Shown: positions 9,956 to 21,540, counted from the stretch's first letter. The stretch is DNA of 64,000 nucleotides from Gnetum montanum (GCA_015680685.1 MNCI01005810.1:358772-422771); one strand, 5' to 3'. Translations and numbers: made by a program. Notes: a model not told the origin generated them from the sequence alone.

Positions 9956-11383
9956 ACATCTGGAGGATGGCTTGAGAGACATTGACAAAGAAAACGAAAC
10001 AGCTCAGAAGATAGCATGCTAACGTTGCCGCTAGGTGATTTTCATGATGTCACTTGGCTATGTTTGAGAGTGTTGCATTAGTGTTGTAGAGGTTAAGGAA
10101 GAGAGAAAAGATGATATTTAGCAGAGCCCCTCATCAAAGTGCTCATTAGGGACTCTTTTGCATTTTCATCTTTGAGTGGTGCTGTTCTTCAACCTCTTAT
10201 AGGATAGTTGTTTCCTTCGCAGGATGAGTTGTGTTACATCTGCGAAGGATTTTAACCTGCCTACAGATGCATCTCATGTGGTGAGCTGTGTTAAGCATGT
10301 CATGGGATTTGCACTCTGAAGTAGTCAAGCTAGTCGAGGCACTCACTTCGTAATGCTGTAGTGTTTATTGTTGTGGCTGGACTCGCTTTTAGCTGCACCC
10401 TATGAGCATGATGGGGAGTGAAACAACCATGATGCGAAGTGAGGGTGGAAGGTCTTACTTTCTGCAAACATTTTTGAAGCTCTTGGACACCCGTGCTAAT
10501 GCAAGGTGTCCAAAGCAGGAAGGCCATGAGTGGCCTTGGCAGCATCGGCGTGGAGGAATTGGCCTCGAAGGCACCGAGGGTTGCTGTGAGTGTGGATGGT
10601 CTATAATCATTGCTAAGGGCATGCATTCTCAGTTCAGCTATGGGATCAACTACCACATAGCTAAACATCATGTGGGCCTAGGTGTTGGAAGGGGGCTGGA
10701 GGATAACAATATTGTGGCTAGGCCACAATACTGCTGGAACTCCAGTTGGGGGAGCTAGAAAAGGAACTACCATCAGGGCAGTGGGCTGTGGCAATGGTAG
10801 GTCTAGAGGGCTAGTGTAATGCCATACAAAATCTCTGGAGGGTTAGCATGATGCCAAGGATGGCAACGTCACACATGTTCCAGACTGTGCTGCCATTCCG
10901 TCATGAACTGCGCTCTGGAGCTGCGACGTCCTACCCACATGTTGGCATTGTGCATGCTCGTTCGATATGTACTTGGTTTAGATGCATGCTAGGGATGTGA
11001 CGCAAATCTAGTTTAAGGTCTTGGTAGACCGTGTGTTGGTTTAGAGTTCCAGCAAACTGCTACGCTAATTTAGGATCCTAGCAGATCATACATTCCATTT
11101 TAATGTAGTAGCAGATGTTCCATGTGAGTTTATAGTCATAGCGGACTAGCTATGCTAGTTTAACGTCTTAGCGGATGGTTGCTGCTAGTTTAACATTGTA
11201 GCAGATGCTGCTTGTTGCTATCTCCAGTTTAATGTCATAGTGGATGCTACTTGATGTTGCTATTTTAATGTCATTATGGACGCTGCTTGATGTTGTTGCC
11301 AGTTTATCATCGTAGCAGATGGTGCTCGATGTTGGCGTCGCCAGTTTAACATCATAGCAGACGTTGCTTGATGCTACCATGCT
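9956..11383 (-). other. 3' untranslated region of T-I
   Basis: There is no coding signal between the pol stop and the polypurine tract. The part next to pol (11010-11380) is an array of short repeats with an AGTTTAANNTCNTAGCGGAT-like motif in the + strand view, spaced about 40-60 bases. Open frames at 10330-10758 on both strands show no domain and look fortuitous. Confidence 0.6.
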
Positions 11384-13010
11384 TCAGATGTAGTATGGCT
11401 TGAGGTACGAGTGATTCACTGGGTTAGCAAGCTCGTTGTCATCCATGTCCACCAGTTTGAAGGCTCCATTCCCAAAGGCTTTGGTGACCATGTAAGGGCC
11501 TTCCTAGTTGGATGAGAATTTTCTCACATGCTCACGGATGGCCTTGAGGATGAGGTCTCCCTTCTACACTGGCTGTCAATGTAGTTCTACATGGTGCTTT
11601 TGCTATTTATTGCTCTGGTATCGCTCTATGCGGCTTAGCGTCTACGCACATTCCTCCTCCACTGAGTCGAGGTCTATGGTTCGCGACTCATTGTTTTGGG
11701 CTTCACTCATGACATCTGCAAGGATCATATGGAGTGATGGTACCTACAACTTAAGAGGCAACACAGCTTTAGATCTGTAAACAAGGCTCTAAGGAGTCTT
11801 ACTTGTCATGGTTTTGCATGTCGTTCTGTAGGCCCAGAGAATGTAGAGGATCTACTCGTGCCACCGTCTCTTTCTATTTCCAAGCATCCTCTTTAGCAAG
11901 TTGATGATGGAATTATTTGTAGCCTCTGCCTACCCATTCACCTATGGATAGTACGACGAGGAGAATGATTGCTTAATGCCTAGATTACTACAGAAGATTC
12001 AGGTTTCTGTACTACTAAACTGTGGTCCATTGTCGATTACAATATTCATTGGAATCCCAAATCTTGTTATGATGTTATCAAGGATGAAATGGTAGATTTT
12101 CTGAGATGTCGTTTTCCTCAGGGGAATAGCTTCCACCCACTTAGTAAAATACTCAGTGGCGGTGATAATGAAGCTATGCCCTGTGGAGGACTTAGGTGTG
12201 ATAGGTCCTATGAGGTCTAGTCCCCATCATTGGAAAGGCCATGTGATTTGTGTTGGGTGCAGGTTCGTAGGTGAGACGTGTATGAGATTTGTGTATCTCT
12301 GGCACGTGTCACATGTATTGACCTTCGACAAATAGTCACACTCCATGTAGGGCCAATAGTACCCTAGGCATCTGATTTTTGCAGCCATAGCCCTAGGTGC
12401 TATGTGTCCACTGCATAGCCCTTCATGCACTTCATTAACTACCTCTTGCACCTGCTCCCCAACCACCCATGCCAACAATATCCCATCGTAAGAGCGTCGG
12501 CACAAGGAGTCATTTCCCATGAGCATATATTGCCGAGCATGCTTTCGGATCAAATCTCTCTGAGCGGATGTCAGTCCACTTGGGGGTTCACCATGTTGTA
12601 GGTAGGCTTTAATGTTGGCATACCACTCATGGGTATCTGCAGCACTGACAAAGGCCACATGTCCCACCTAAGTGATAGGCTTGGTACATTCATCAATCGA
12701 AGTCGGTAGACTTGCAAATGAGTGTGGTGGAATGTTTAATGCAAGGGTTGCCAAGGCATCTACCGCGATTTTTTCATTGCGTGGCACGTGTTGCACATCA
12801 GTGATTCAAAATTGATTAAGCAAGCTTTTTGCTAGGTCATAGTAGGGTTGCAGATGCGTAGCTTTATAGGCGTAGACCCTGGTGATTTGATTCACAACCA
12901 GTTGTGAATCACTGCGAATTGCCAAGTGTTGAATGCATAATGTTTGGGTAGCTGAGAGGCCTCTAAGTAGCCCCTCATATTCTTCCACATTGTTGGTGCA
13001 AGAGTCTATT
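11384..13010 (-). pseudogene. pol: T-I pol fragment: archaeal-type RNase H and integrase
   Basis: Read on the minus strand. From 13010 an RNase H domain (EEYEGLLRGL, then SDSQLVVNQ) is of the extra archaeal type that marks the Tat lineage. A linker with VPRNEKIAVDALATLA follows. The integrase has a zinc finger (HEGLCSGH...CDTCQ), then a core with all three catalytic acids: D at 12215-12217 (GLDLIGP), D at 12032-12034 (IDNGPQF) and E at 11924-11926, 35 residues after the second D. The C-terminus reads GPYMVTKAFGNGAFKLVDMD and stops at 11384-11386. Several in-frame stops are TAG where Gln is expected, so it is dead. RT and upstream parts are absent. Confidence 0.9.
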
Positions 13011-13019
13011 CATCAAAAA
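13011..13019. other. Junction between T-I and A-I internal sequence
   Basis: RNase H coding of T-I stops abruptly and + strand ORF C of A-I begins within a few bases. No LTR end or duplication is visible, so this is a deletion or recombination junction. Confidence 0.5.
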
Positions 13020-13933
13020 TAGGAGTAGCTTGCCAAAGTCAAAACTAAACTAAGAAAATTGGCTATTGAGAACCAAAATCTATCAATGGAGGAGGTATGC
13101 ACCTTGTTAAAAATGTTTTCCATCGAGATCACTACTTGGAAGAATGAAACTCTCAAATTTGAAAGAGTGAAAAATCACTATAGGGACCACGTTGGCTTGC
13201 AAAAGGAAATTAATGAAAAAAAATCTAGATGGCAAAGATGAAAGTGAATGAATCCCTCTAGTAACTCTAGCAAGGAAGAGAGATGTGGCAGCCCATCCTT
13301 GATGGGATTGATGCCTACAACAAAGTGGATATCTACTTGAAAGAGTTGTAGATTGAAGAAATGATAGAGTATATGGAGTTGGCCAATCTCCATTATGCAA
13401 ACCTGGCAATGCTGATAGCTAAATCGTGACAGTAAAAATTAGAGAAACAAGTGGCTAGCTCGTATCTGCTATACAAGGTTGAGTTTAAACATCACAAGTA
13501 CACCAAGGAAAAGCTTGAGACTACTAATGGTGAACTTAAATTTTTGAGAGGGTGATTTAGAGATCAACAATCTATTGCTAAGAATCAAGCCAAATGGATG
13601 AATGACTATCAGGAGCTAAAAAACATAGTGAGAGCATTCGACATTGAATGCAAATAGTTCACTGCCTAGTTTGTCAATGCAAAGGAGTTGTTTCTAGTGA
13701 TTCCATGTCCTTGGGATGTTCCTATTCCAACCCACATTCTAGAAGCTATGTGGATGGTGCATGATCCTAGGAGTAAGGAGGTGAAAATGAAAGCATTGTT
13801 GGATGCTCTTCATCTCCTACCTAAAGTTGTAGTAGCAGCAAGACAATTGTAGCCACCTCAACTACCACTAGTGTGTGAAGCCAATGAAGGTCCCTTGAAG
13901 CCTTAGGAACCACCACTACCTGGGAATTTTTGA
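13020..13933 (+). pseudogene. ORF C remnant of A-I (C-terminal part)
   Basis: The C-terminal third of ORF C is present on the + strand. A heptad-rich stretch (TLKFERVKNHYRDHVGLQKE at about 13160-13220) is followed by YMELANLHYANLAML, EKQVASSYLLYKVEFK and WDVPIPTHI, then KMKALLDALHLLPKVV, and the frame ends TGA at 13931-13933 after PPLPGNF. The order and spacing match 1953-4528 and 27622-30384. It has several TAG or TGA stops and at least one frameshift near 13240. About 100 bases later the partial 3' LTR of A-I begins, so ORF C lies just before the 3' LTR. Confidence 0.7.
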
Positions 13934-14034
13934 TCTTCTCCAACAAGCTTCACATCATTAAGGAATGTGTTGTTCAATTTTTGAAGAGTTGTCTCATGGT
14001 GTTCAATTTTGTGTCCTAAACACCACCATTTTTC

Positions 14035-14829
14035 TAATATGTGCCTACCAACTGCATTTATGGAAATCTAGATTTTAGTAGTAATAAATCTCTTGTATTT
14101 TTTCCATTCAAAAGTTAGAATATTTTTCTTTGAGTGCTCATAGAAAGATTCATTGAGTGTACAAATCTTTATTCAAGTATTATTGTACCTAATCACAATA
14201 GCATGTGTAGTAATAAAGACAACCTTTCTAATAAACCTTGCAATACTTTGGATAGCTTAGCTATTTCATTTATGAATTCAATGTTTTCAATTATTTGTTA
14301 ATTGTTTTCAATTATTTTGCAAATATTTTCCAACAAATGAGTTAATGAAGTAATTAAGGTAGATAGGTTACATACATAAGTACAACTACTTTGAGTGTAA
14401 CATGTATTTGCTTGGTAATCCTAGTAGCATTATTACTTGGTATGCCTAGTAGCATAGCACTTGGTTGCCCAGTAGCAGATACGTAGGTTTAGGATGTGTA
14501 CAGAAAGTGGGAACAGATACTTATGTTATGATTAGTTAAATGCTAATAAATAAGTTAATTTAGATTAGTTAATCAAATTACTTTCATCCATATTTAAGCA
14601 CCATTCTATAAAACATCAAAATGACAAAAATCGAATGCCTCAATTACAATTAACCATACCAACAAATGTAACAAGTGTAATTGGGAGGACACTGATTAGC
14701 CTTAAGGCTAGATTCACTTCCTAAAGGACTAGTGCACTGAAAACAATAAAGTCCATGGAATTCGACCAGATCATGAATGAATCTTTGTGATTCATATGGT
14801 TGGGCGTAGGGGTAACTTGTTGCTCATCA
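14035..14829 (+). repeat. 3' LTR of A-I, U3 end missing
   Basis: It matches the 5' LTR from just after its TATA box (GCCTACCAACTGCATTTATGG block) to the terminal GCTCATCA at 14829. About 65 bases of U3, including the LTR start and TATA, are absent. The 13934-14034 stretch before it is unassigned. Confidence 0.8.
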
Positions 14830-15775
14830 CAGAAGATGGATGTATGAAAGATTCTTATTGTAAGAATGCCTAAGGATAAGATGCTTAATGAACCTTGTCA
14901 AAAGATATGAAAGTGGGTCCTCACGATAGCAAGCACATGGCTTGTTTGCCATTGCATAACCTCAACCTATGGAGTTCGTGGGCCCCATAGGTAATTAATG
15001 GTTGATAGAAGTTAAGGACCAAAACCTAGAATATTCTACCAAAGAATTCAAGCATGTTAGACAAAGACACTAAATCAAGACCATGGACATCGGCAGTGAG
15101 GTGAGTTATAGGAAACATAGATAGATGATGGAGAAGTCAAAATGGAATTCTGAATTGAGGTTATAAGAAGTCCCTTGTGTATTTGTATTTAAATGACCTG
15201 AGAAGATCCATCCTTAGTCTAGACCAAAAGCAACAGCTTTTAGTGACTTTGCATCATCACTCCAATACTTATCAATCCCCTCAAGACACAAGAGTGCTCC
15301 CACAAAACAATCATGATTCCATAAAGAGAAGAAAAGAGAAGCAAGAAGTGATAGAGGGCCTTAGTTAGAGGAGACCTTCAGGCATGGGTAACATGTCTTT
15401 TTAGTTTCATAATTAGTGCTTGTAGCTTATTTATTTGTCTAAGGGATGTGTTTTGTATTCCCATCAAGTTTTTTTATATTCCTTTTGTTTTGTTTTGTTT
15501 TTTTCTCTTTCTTTTTTTTTCCTGCTTCCTGTTATTCAACTTCCTATTATTAGTTAACATGGAATATTAAGAAGTTTATGAAAACACTCATGCACCCAAA
15601 AAAATAGAAGAGTACAAAGAGTATTAAGTTTCCTTGAAGTCACATCCTATGCAAACCTTTTAATCCTTCCCAATTCTGGAAACTACGGAGGTCATAAATT
15701 TATTAAAAGTTTATTTAATGAAAGGAATATTAAACTTCTAAAATAAGGAAAACCATAGAGTTTGTGGATGGGTGG
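14830..15775 (-). other. A-II spacer between the A-I and B2 insertions
   Basis: The stretch is non-coding. It is related in the same orientation to the spacers at 36260-37130 (A-V) and 31000-31930 (A-III), and inverted to 23714-24150 (A-IV). It continues across the solo LTR into 17344 onward. A frame at 15177-15368 has no domain. Confidence 0.65.
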
Positions 15776-17343
15776 TGAAACACCGTGAAAATTGTGAGTC
15801 GGCCTCAGGAGAAGATTCACGATTGAGACAAAAGTACATGACAGAATTCCAGAAAGAAGAGCAAGGCAAGGCAAAGAGGCGCACGGCATCAAGACTTTGG
15901 TTTCCTTTTGCAGATTTCCTATCTTACTATGTTTTCCATCTTTATGCTATAATACGCAACATAGCGTAATGACGCTTAGTGTAACATAGTCTGACAGTAG
16001 AAGGAGGTTTACTTTAGCAGATTTGGCGAAGCCTAAGGCCTAAGCAGCGTAATATGCGATCTCTCGTGTATTCTGCTAAGTCTTTTGTTCAAGAGAAGAT
16101 TTATGCTCTGTTACACAAGGCAGCATAATGAGCTTCGAAAGTGTCATAGAGAATCCAAAGGAAGCACAACAGGTCAACTATTTTCTCTTTCTTGTAGATT
16201 GATCATCTTACACTCTTTACGCAATGCAGCATACGTTAGCGTAATTCATCGTCAAGTTAATCATTGTTTACGCTTCACTATGCTTGGCAGCGTGAATGCG
16301 CATAAAGCAACTTGAGTCCATTACTTTTGTGCCTTATTATGCTCTTGCACGCAACACAATGCATACGAGCGTAATGTAGCCCAAAATCAACTGAGACCTG
16401 CCCTATCCACATTTGTTATTCATATGCACAATACGCAAATGCGCGTATTGTGCATAGTCACGAATTTCAACACAAGGATGGTTAGGTCAATGATCTTCTG
16501 AAAAGTTTGAAACATGTGTCATCACAGTTGCGCCTACTCCACGTATTGTCAAACTTATAAATATTCCAATTGGTGAAGAAACAGAGAAAAAGAGAGGACG
16601 GAGACACACAGAGAGACAGAGAAAGAGAGCAGCATTTTTGGCAATCTTTTGGTAGCACTATCTTGTAACAAAGACAGGAAACATTTTTCTTGAGCATTGG
16701 TAGTAGGAGCGATTGCCCCTTTGGTGAAGACACAACTTTCTCCATTGGTGATCATTGGCAGTTCCGAGTAGAGACTACCCAAGGCAAAAGGAACAGATCA
16801 GAGATCGTGAGATCATTTGGCACGGTTTGCGAGCTCTATTGGTCAGAAGCAGTTGATCGATAGACGTCAGAACTTGACCTTCCTTGCATCCCATCTCTGG
16901 CCTACGAGGTAGATCGGACTCCATTCTGTACTTCTGCTTAGACAATTTTCTTGTTATTTCATGTCTGCTTCACACCAAGCAATCGGGGTCTCCCCAGTGT
17001 AACGTGGTATACAAAATATTCATTTTTCAAGTCAAAGCATAGATCTTGAAATCATGTGTTTCTCTCACGTCTGCTTCCTCTTACCGTGTTAGCGTTATCA
17101 TTGTTATAATTCATCTACATTTTTTTTCTCTCATTTCGCGACTCGTCGAATCAAATCATGCCATGAAAATATTCATAATCTCCATCGGTTTACTGATTTA
17201 GTAAGTCCCTGTCTGATCGACAAGACCATTCAGGGCACTGCGGATTCGTTTTCTCCAGCACAGCCCTCGCACGGATCTATGGTTAATATTGTATACACAG
17301 ATTTTGTTTGGTATCCCAGCTGCTGACATTTTCCATCGTTATA
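15776..17343 (+). mobile_element. Solo LTR of family B (copy B2) with perfect GGTGG duplication
   Basis: It starts TGAAACACCGTG and ends CGTTATA (CA decayed to TA). GGTGG occurs at 15771-15775 and 17344-17348, a perfect 5-base duplication, and no internal region is present, so this is a solo LTR. TATA is at 16556-16563. The U5 hairpin CCCTG/CAGGG at 17207-17235 is perfect. U3 holds palindromic sites. Short frames inside are not genes. Confidence 0.9.
16425..16456. repeat. Perfect 13-base inverted repeat in B2 U3
   Basis: ATGCACAATACGC is followed by a six-base loop and its exact reverse complement GCGTATTGTGCAT. It lies about 100 bases before the TATA box. It is the most intact of the repeated palindromes of family B. 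Confidence 0.75.
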
Positions 17344-17789
17344 GGTGGATGTTGTGGACTCACTACCTGTTCCATGAAAAAGAAAACATGACTTAGCCAT
17401 CAATACAAAAATTGAAAAATAGAAACCATAAATTAGCAAACAAAATGTCAAGCACAAACCACCAATAGTAATAGCTACAACACCACTATGTCCTATTCGC
17501 ACAAAGCACACTTATTAAAAAATTAGAAAAGCACACTAAAATAAAGTAAAATACATAATAAAGTGTAAAATATGCAAGAAAAATTTAAATGTACTAACGA
17601 TGGTGTAAAATAGGAAGAAATTTTAAAATCAAAAAGGTGTAAAATTAAAAAAGAAAAAGATGTATAAGAAAATAAGAAAAAGAAAAAACTAAGGAGCCAC
17701 ATATATGATTAGCATGGATAGCCATCTCCCCCATGACTAAGTTGGAAAGAAAAGATTTGAAACATTGAGTGTTGTTGTCCATTTATTGA
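17344..17789 (-). other. A-II spacer directly downstream of integrase
   Basis: The stretch is A-rich and non-coding, with repeated GTGTAAAAT blocks at 17560-17645 like the arrays at 37351-37500 and 32080-32200. CATCTCCCCCATGAC at 17733 marks the point after pol that is conserved at 37555 in A-V. Confidence 0.6.
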
Positions 17790-20138
17790 GGTATTTGTTG
17801 CAATAGCTTGCTTAGGCTTGTGGAAAGGCTTTATCTGTTGGATGTTAACCAACTACTTTTTGTTTGGGATTTTAGGTTTGTATAGGACCATGTCCCTATA
17901 AGGAAAGGTTTCATCGATTATATAAGGCTCTCCCACAATGTTTGGAATTTGGTTTCTTGAGGAACATGTGTGGGGTTCCAATAGAGAAACTTATCTCTTG
18001 GTTGAAATTTCACTTTCTGTATTCTAACATCATGACCTTGTTTTTTGAATGCCTTATGCACTTTATTCAAAGATAATTCTATTAATCAAATTGTTTTTAG
18101 CACATTGAGGTTGATTAGTCTTTCCTTTTGTACTAGAATTAGGTCAAGATCTAGATCATAGGTTGTTGAGAGTGTACGGAGCTTGAATTGAATTAGAAGC
18201 ATTAGAAATTTTTTATACACCAAATTGTAGGGAGAGTAGCCAATATGAAGTTTCCATGTTGAGTTGTAGGCCCAAAGGGTGTCATTGAGTTTTGTGCTCC
18301 AGTCTCTTCTATATTTGCTAATAGTTCTTGTTAGAATCTTCATGATCAACTAGTTAGTTACCTCTGCTTGAACATTGCCTTGGGGGTGGTAGGGTATTAT
18401 TAATTTATGTTCAACCTCCAATAATTGCATGAGTTTTCAAAAAGTGGCACATGTAAAATGGGTCCTATTATCAAAAATGAGTACACAAGGTACCCCAAAC
18501 CTATTCACAACATTTTGCTATATAAATTAAGCAATAGTGGATGATGTATAGTTCGTGACGACTACTACTTCTACACATTTGGTATAGTAGTTAATGGTGA
18601 TGATTATATATGCCTTCTTGTTACACCTAGTTGTGATAGGACCTATGAAATCTATGGCTCATATATCAAAGGGTTCCAGTGGTTGAATTCACTATTGAGG
18701 ATCTTTCATTTGTGCAATCATCCCACCATCTCATTGGCAGTGCTTACAAGACTGGACAAATTGGTGGGCATCCTTGAAGATTATGGGCCAATAGTATCCT
18801 ACCATTAGGATTTTTATGATCATGCATCTCCTAGCATAGTGGCCTCCACAAGGACCCTCCTGAGCATCCTGGAGGACACATAATTGATCTACATTAGGTA
18901 CACACCAATGAACTAGGCCATCAGCATGCCTTGGAAATGTGTCCATTGATTTCCATGATGTGATTAGCCTAATGAAGAAACTATTGTTTCTTCCTATGGT
19001 CCAAATCTTATGGCACCTCTTCAACAAGAAGATAACAGTGGATGCCATCATACCATTTTGGTTTTTCAGCCATTTGTTCATTTATTGCAATCACAAAGAG
19101 GAGTTCATTAGAAAATAGATTAGATAATGGGATTTTCTCCTTCTTATTATCCCATTATAACTGAGACAAGTGATCGGTGATCACATTCTCAGCCCCCTTT
19201 TCATCTACCATTATAAGGTTGAATTCTTGGAAGATCACTAGCCACAGTATGACATGGGGGTTCAACATTGGCTTATTTATGAGGAAGTAGATGACACTAT
19301 AATCAGTGTGCACAAACACTTTATATCTAAGAACATAGTGCCTAAAATGTTTCAGAGCATACATCATCACCATAAACTCTTTTCTCTAGTGGTATAATTC
19401 AATTGTGCAACCACAATGCTTCAACTTATGCAATGGATGTAATATGAACATTTCTTATCATCCAACTATGTAAGCACAGCTCCCAAGGTGTAGTTAGATG
19501 CATTTGTCATTATATGGAATGGTCTAAACTAGTCAGGTGCTTATAGAATTAGAGTCTCTATGAGCTTCTGCTTGAGGATTTAGAATGCATTTTTACATTT
19601 CTTAGTTCAAATGAAGGAATCATCTTTCTTTATTAACTTGGCCATTGGTTTCATGATCTTAGAGAAATTCTCTATGAATCGTTGGTAGTAGTTAGTGTGT
19701 CCAAGAAATAACCAATCATCTTTGATGGTTTCTGATTAGCAAGTAATTCCTTGGATGACCCTTATCTTTTTGAGGTCTACCTCGATCCTTTCCTACAAAA
19801 TTTGATTTCCAAATACAATGCCTTCTTGGATCATGAGATGTCTCTTTTGCTAATTAAGTCACAAATTTGTTTTCATGCATTTTTTTGTACTTGCTCAAGG
19901 CAATTCAAGGCTTACTCGAATGTAGCACCATAAGTGAGGAAGTCATTCATAAAGACTTCCACTTTGCTACCTATTTGCTACTGAAAGATACTTAATACAA
20001 GATGTTGGAAAGTTGTAGGAGCATTGCATAGACCAAAAGTTATCTTGTGATATGCAAAGGTTCCCCAAGGACTTGTGAATGTTGTTTTTGCCTAATCTTC
20101 TGGTGTAATCTAGATTTGGTTATAGCCACTATAACCAT
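17790..20138 (-). pseudogene. pol: A-II pol remnant: RT (C-terminal), RNase H, integrase (Athila type)
   Basis: Read on the minus strand from 20138. RT begins inside the conserved GYSGYNQI motif. The catalytic FMDD box near 19935 reads FMND, so the first Asp is lost. RNase H (ALKHFRHYVLRYKVFVHTDY) ends ENVITDHLSQL, the Athila signature. The integrase has a zinc finger (GGHYARRCM...CKHCQ, to about 18731) and the core acids in AIDFIGP (about 18645), LIFDNRTHF (about 18460) and NVQAEVTN (about 18375). A C-terminal part runs to about 17790. Stops and frameshifts are frequent. Gag, protease and the first half of RT are gone. At 20133-20138 RT joins an LTR through the shared bases AACCAT. Confidence 0.85.
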
Positions 20139-21002
20139 ATGAATCATGAAGCATTCATGTGTGATCCGATCAAATTCTACAAACTTTATGTCTTCTAGTA
20201 CAATAGTCTTCTAGGAAGTGAACTTTGCCCTAATAGTCATTTATTATCTTTCCAATTACACTTGTGATGCACAAAGGTATGGTTAAGTGTGCTTGAAATA
20301 GAGAAATGAAGTAATTTAATAGCTAATTTAATTTAACTAATTAACTAATATCTAACTAGTCCTAACATAAGCATCTGGTCTCACATTCTACACATGTCCT
20401 AAACCCATGTATCCACTACTAGGATTACCAAGCGCTATGCTATTAGGGGAACCAAGCAATAATGTTGCTAGGATTACCAAGCAAATACATGTTTACACTT
20501 GAAGTGATCGTACTTATGTGTTTAATCTATTTAGATTAATTAATTAACTAATCACTTAAAGTCTAATTTAGCTTAACTAATTACATAATTAATGAAAAAA
20601 ATAAATGCATAAATCAATCATTAATCTATTTCAAGTGCTACAAAGTTTGATCATAAGGCTCATCTTTATTGTCATTCACACTAATGTGTTCAGGTATAAC
20701 AGTGCTCAAATAAAGATCCATACACATTCTAACTCTTGTTGTAGGCACTTAGAAAAAATTTTTGACACTCAAATGACAAAATTGCAAGAGCTCTGCTACA
20801 ACTATCACTTCACATACTCATAAACATGGCTGGTGAGCACATATTTATTGATTTTATTGCAGTGCTATGTCAATAGGGCCCCATGAATGTAGAGAACACT
20901 ACATTGACATGACCCATCAATAGGGCAACACCATGTAGATAGGGCTAAGTTGATGAGGCCACATCAATGAGGGCCCATCAACATGACATAATGATGATTC
21001 AT
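20133..21002 (-). repeat. Athila-like LTR, minus strand, lacking its last ~28 bases
   Basis: On the minus strand it starts TGATGAATCATC at 21002 and runs through a TATA-like AATAAATAT (about 20830), the CTTGGTA repeats and the GATTCATATGGTT block. The terminal bases up to CTCATCA are absent, and the LTR passes straight into RT of A-II at 20138-20133. A polypurine tract next to its start shows it was a 3' LTR. Confidence 0.75.
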
Positions 21003-21027
21003 CATACCCTCATCACTAAATGAAAGC
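21003..21027 (-). other. Polypurine tract of the minus Athila LTR
   Basis: TACCCTCATCACTAAATG in the + strand view matches TACCCCCATGACTGAATG next to the A-V 3' LTR at 35550. It ends at about 21027, where + strand gag of A-IV begins, so there is a breakpoint here. Confidence 0.65.
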
Positions 21028-21540
21028 TATTTGGGTCTATGCTCAAGGGAGACTATCAAAACTTATAGCTAATCAAATTCAAAGGCTAATTGAGTAGGTA
21101 GAAAAAGAAGAAAAAGTGTTAAGGAAACATGAAAGTATAGAGAAATACAGTAGGGATCATTCCATTCGAAAAAGGGAGCTTCAATTTTATGACAGTGAGG
21201 AGGAATCACCAGTTGATGAGGTAATAAATAGAAAGATCTTGCTAATCCAAAAATATATGTCCAAAAGTTTGGCTAAGGTGGATGAAAAGTTCCAAATTTC
21301 TTTAAAAATTTCCAAAGAATTAAGAGAGCATAGTAGTGATCATAATTGTAGGAGGAGAAAAAAAGTTAAACATGACTACCAAAGGGGTAAGGGCAAGTTT
21401 TCTATAGTAGATGAAATTTTAGAAATGGAATCAGATGATGGTGGTGGATGTGACATCTACTAATATGAACATCTTAAGGGATGTTGCCCCATCATGTTAC
21501 ACTTACAGGAGTCCAAGGATGTATGCTTTGAATTCACAAC
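21028..21540 (+). pseudogene. gag: A-IV gag fragment
   Basis: The frame lines up with the Gag of A-V. The block from about 21032 corresponds to the TYAQGRHFQL region of A-V. It continues with EEESPVDEVINRKILLIQKY and an acidic DDGGGCDIY end, which matches DDDGGCEVYYYDHPKG in A-V. An uninterrupted part spans 21116-21463. The N-terminal Gag core is absent because the fragment starts at the breakpoint. The protease that should follow is also missing. Confidence 0.75.

Larger units (their letters stand above)
6911..13010 (-). mobile_element. T-I: truncated Tat-like Ty3/gypsy element
   Basis: Read on the minus strand, it runs from RNase H and integrase (13010-11384) through a repeat-rich 3' untranslated region to a polypurine tract and the 3' LTR (9938-6911). 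The 5' LTR, gag, protease and RT are missing beyond 13010, where ORF C of A-I resumes. It is the only Tat-like copy here with a visible integrase. Confidence 0.8.
5281..14829 (+). mobile_element. A-I: Athila-like element, + strand, containing T-I and a solo B LTR
   Basis: It has a 5' LTR (5281-6142), a primer site (6143-6161), an unrecognised 5' ORF, an ORF C remnant (13020-13933) and a partial 3' LTR (14035-14829). The LTR ends are TGATGAG and CTCATCA. Outside the element, A-II spacer resumes in register on both sides. Between 6911 and about 13010 it is replaced by the minus-strand Tat element T-I. No RT or integrase of A-I itself is visible, so these were either lost with the T-I insertion or never present. 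Confidence 0.75.
1896..20138 (-). mobile_element. A-II: old Athila-like element, split by later insertions
   Basis: Pieces that belong together, read from high to low coordinates, are RT, RNase H and integrase (20138-17790), spacer (17789-17344, 15775-14830 and 5280-4529) and ORF C (4528-1953). The spacer becomes continuous when the solo LTR at 15776-17343 and element A-I at 5281-14829 are removed. The rejoined order matches A-IV, where the corresponding spacer (23714-24350) is uninterrupted. The gag, protease and N-terminal half of RT are missing at the high end. The 3' LTR is missing at the low end, where the S LTR lies. All coding parts carry stops. Confidence 0.75.

Noticed and set aside
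10330-10758. Overlapping frames of 113 and 118 codons on opposite strands
   Set aside because: They lie in the T-I 3' untranslated region and show no domain or homologue in T-IV or T-big.
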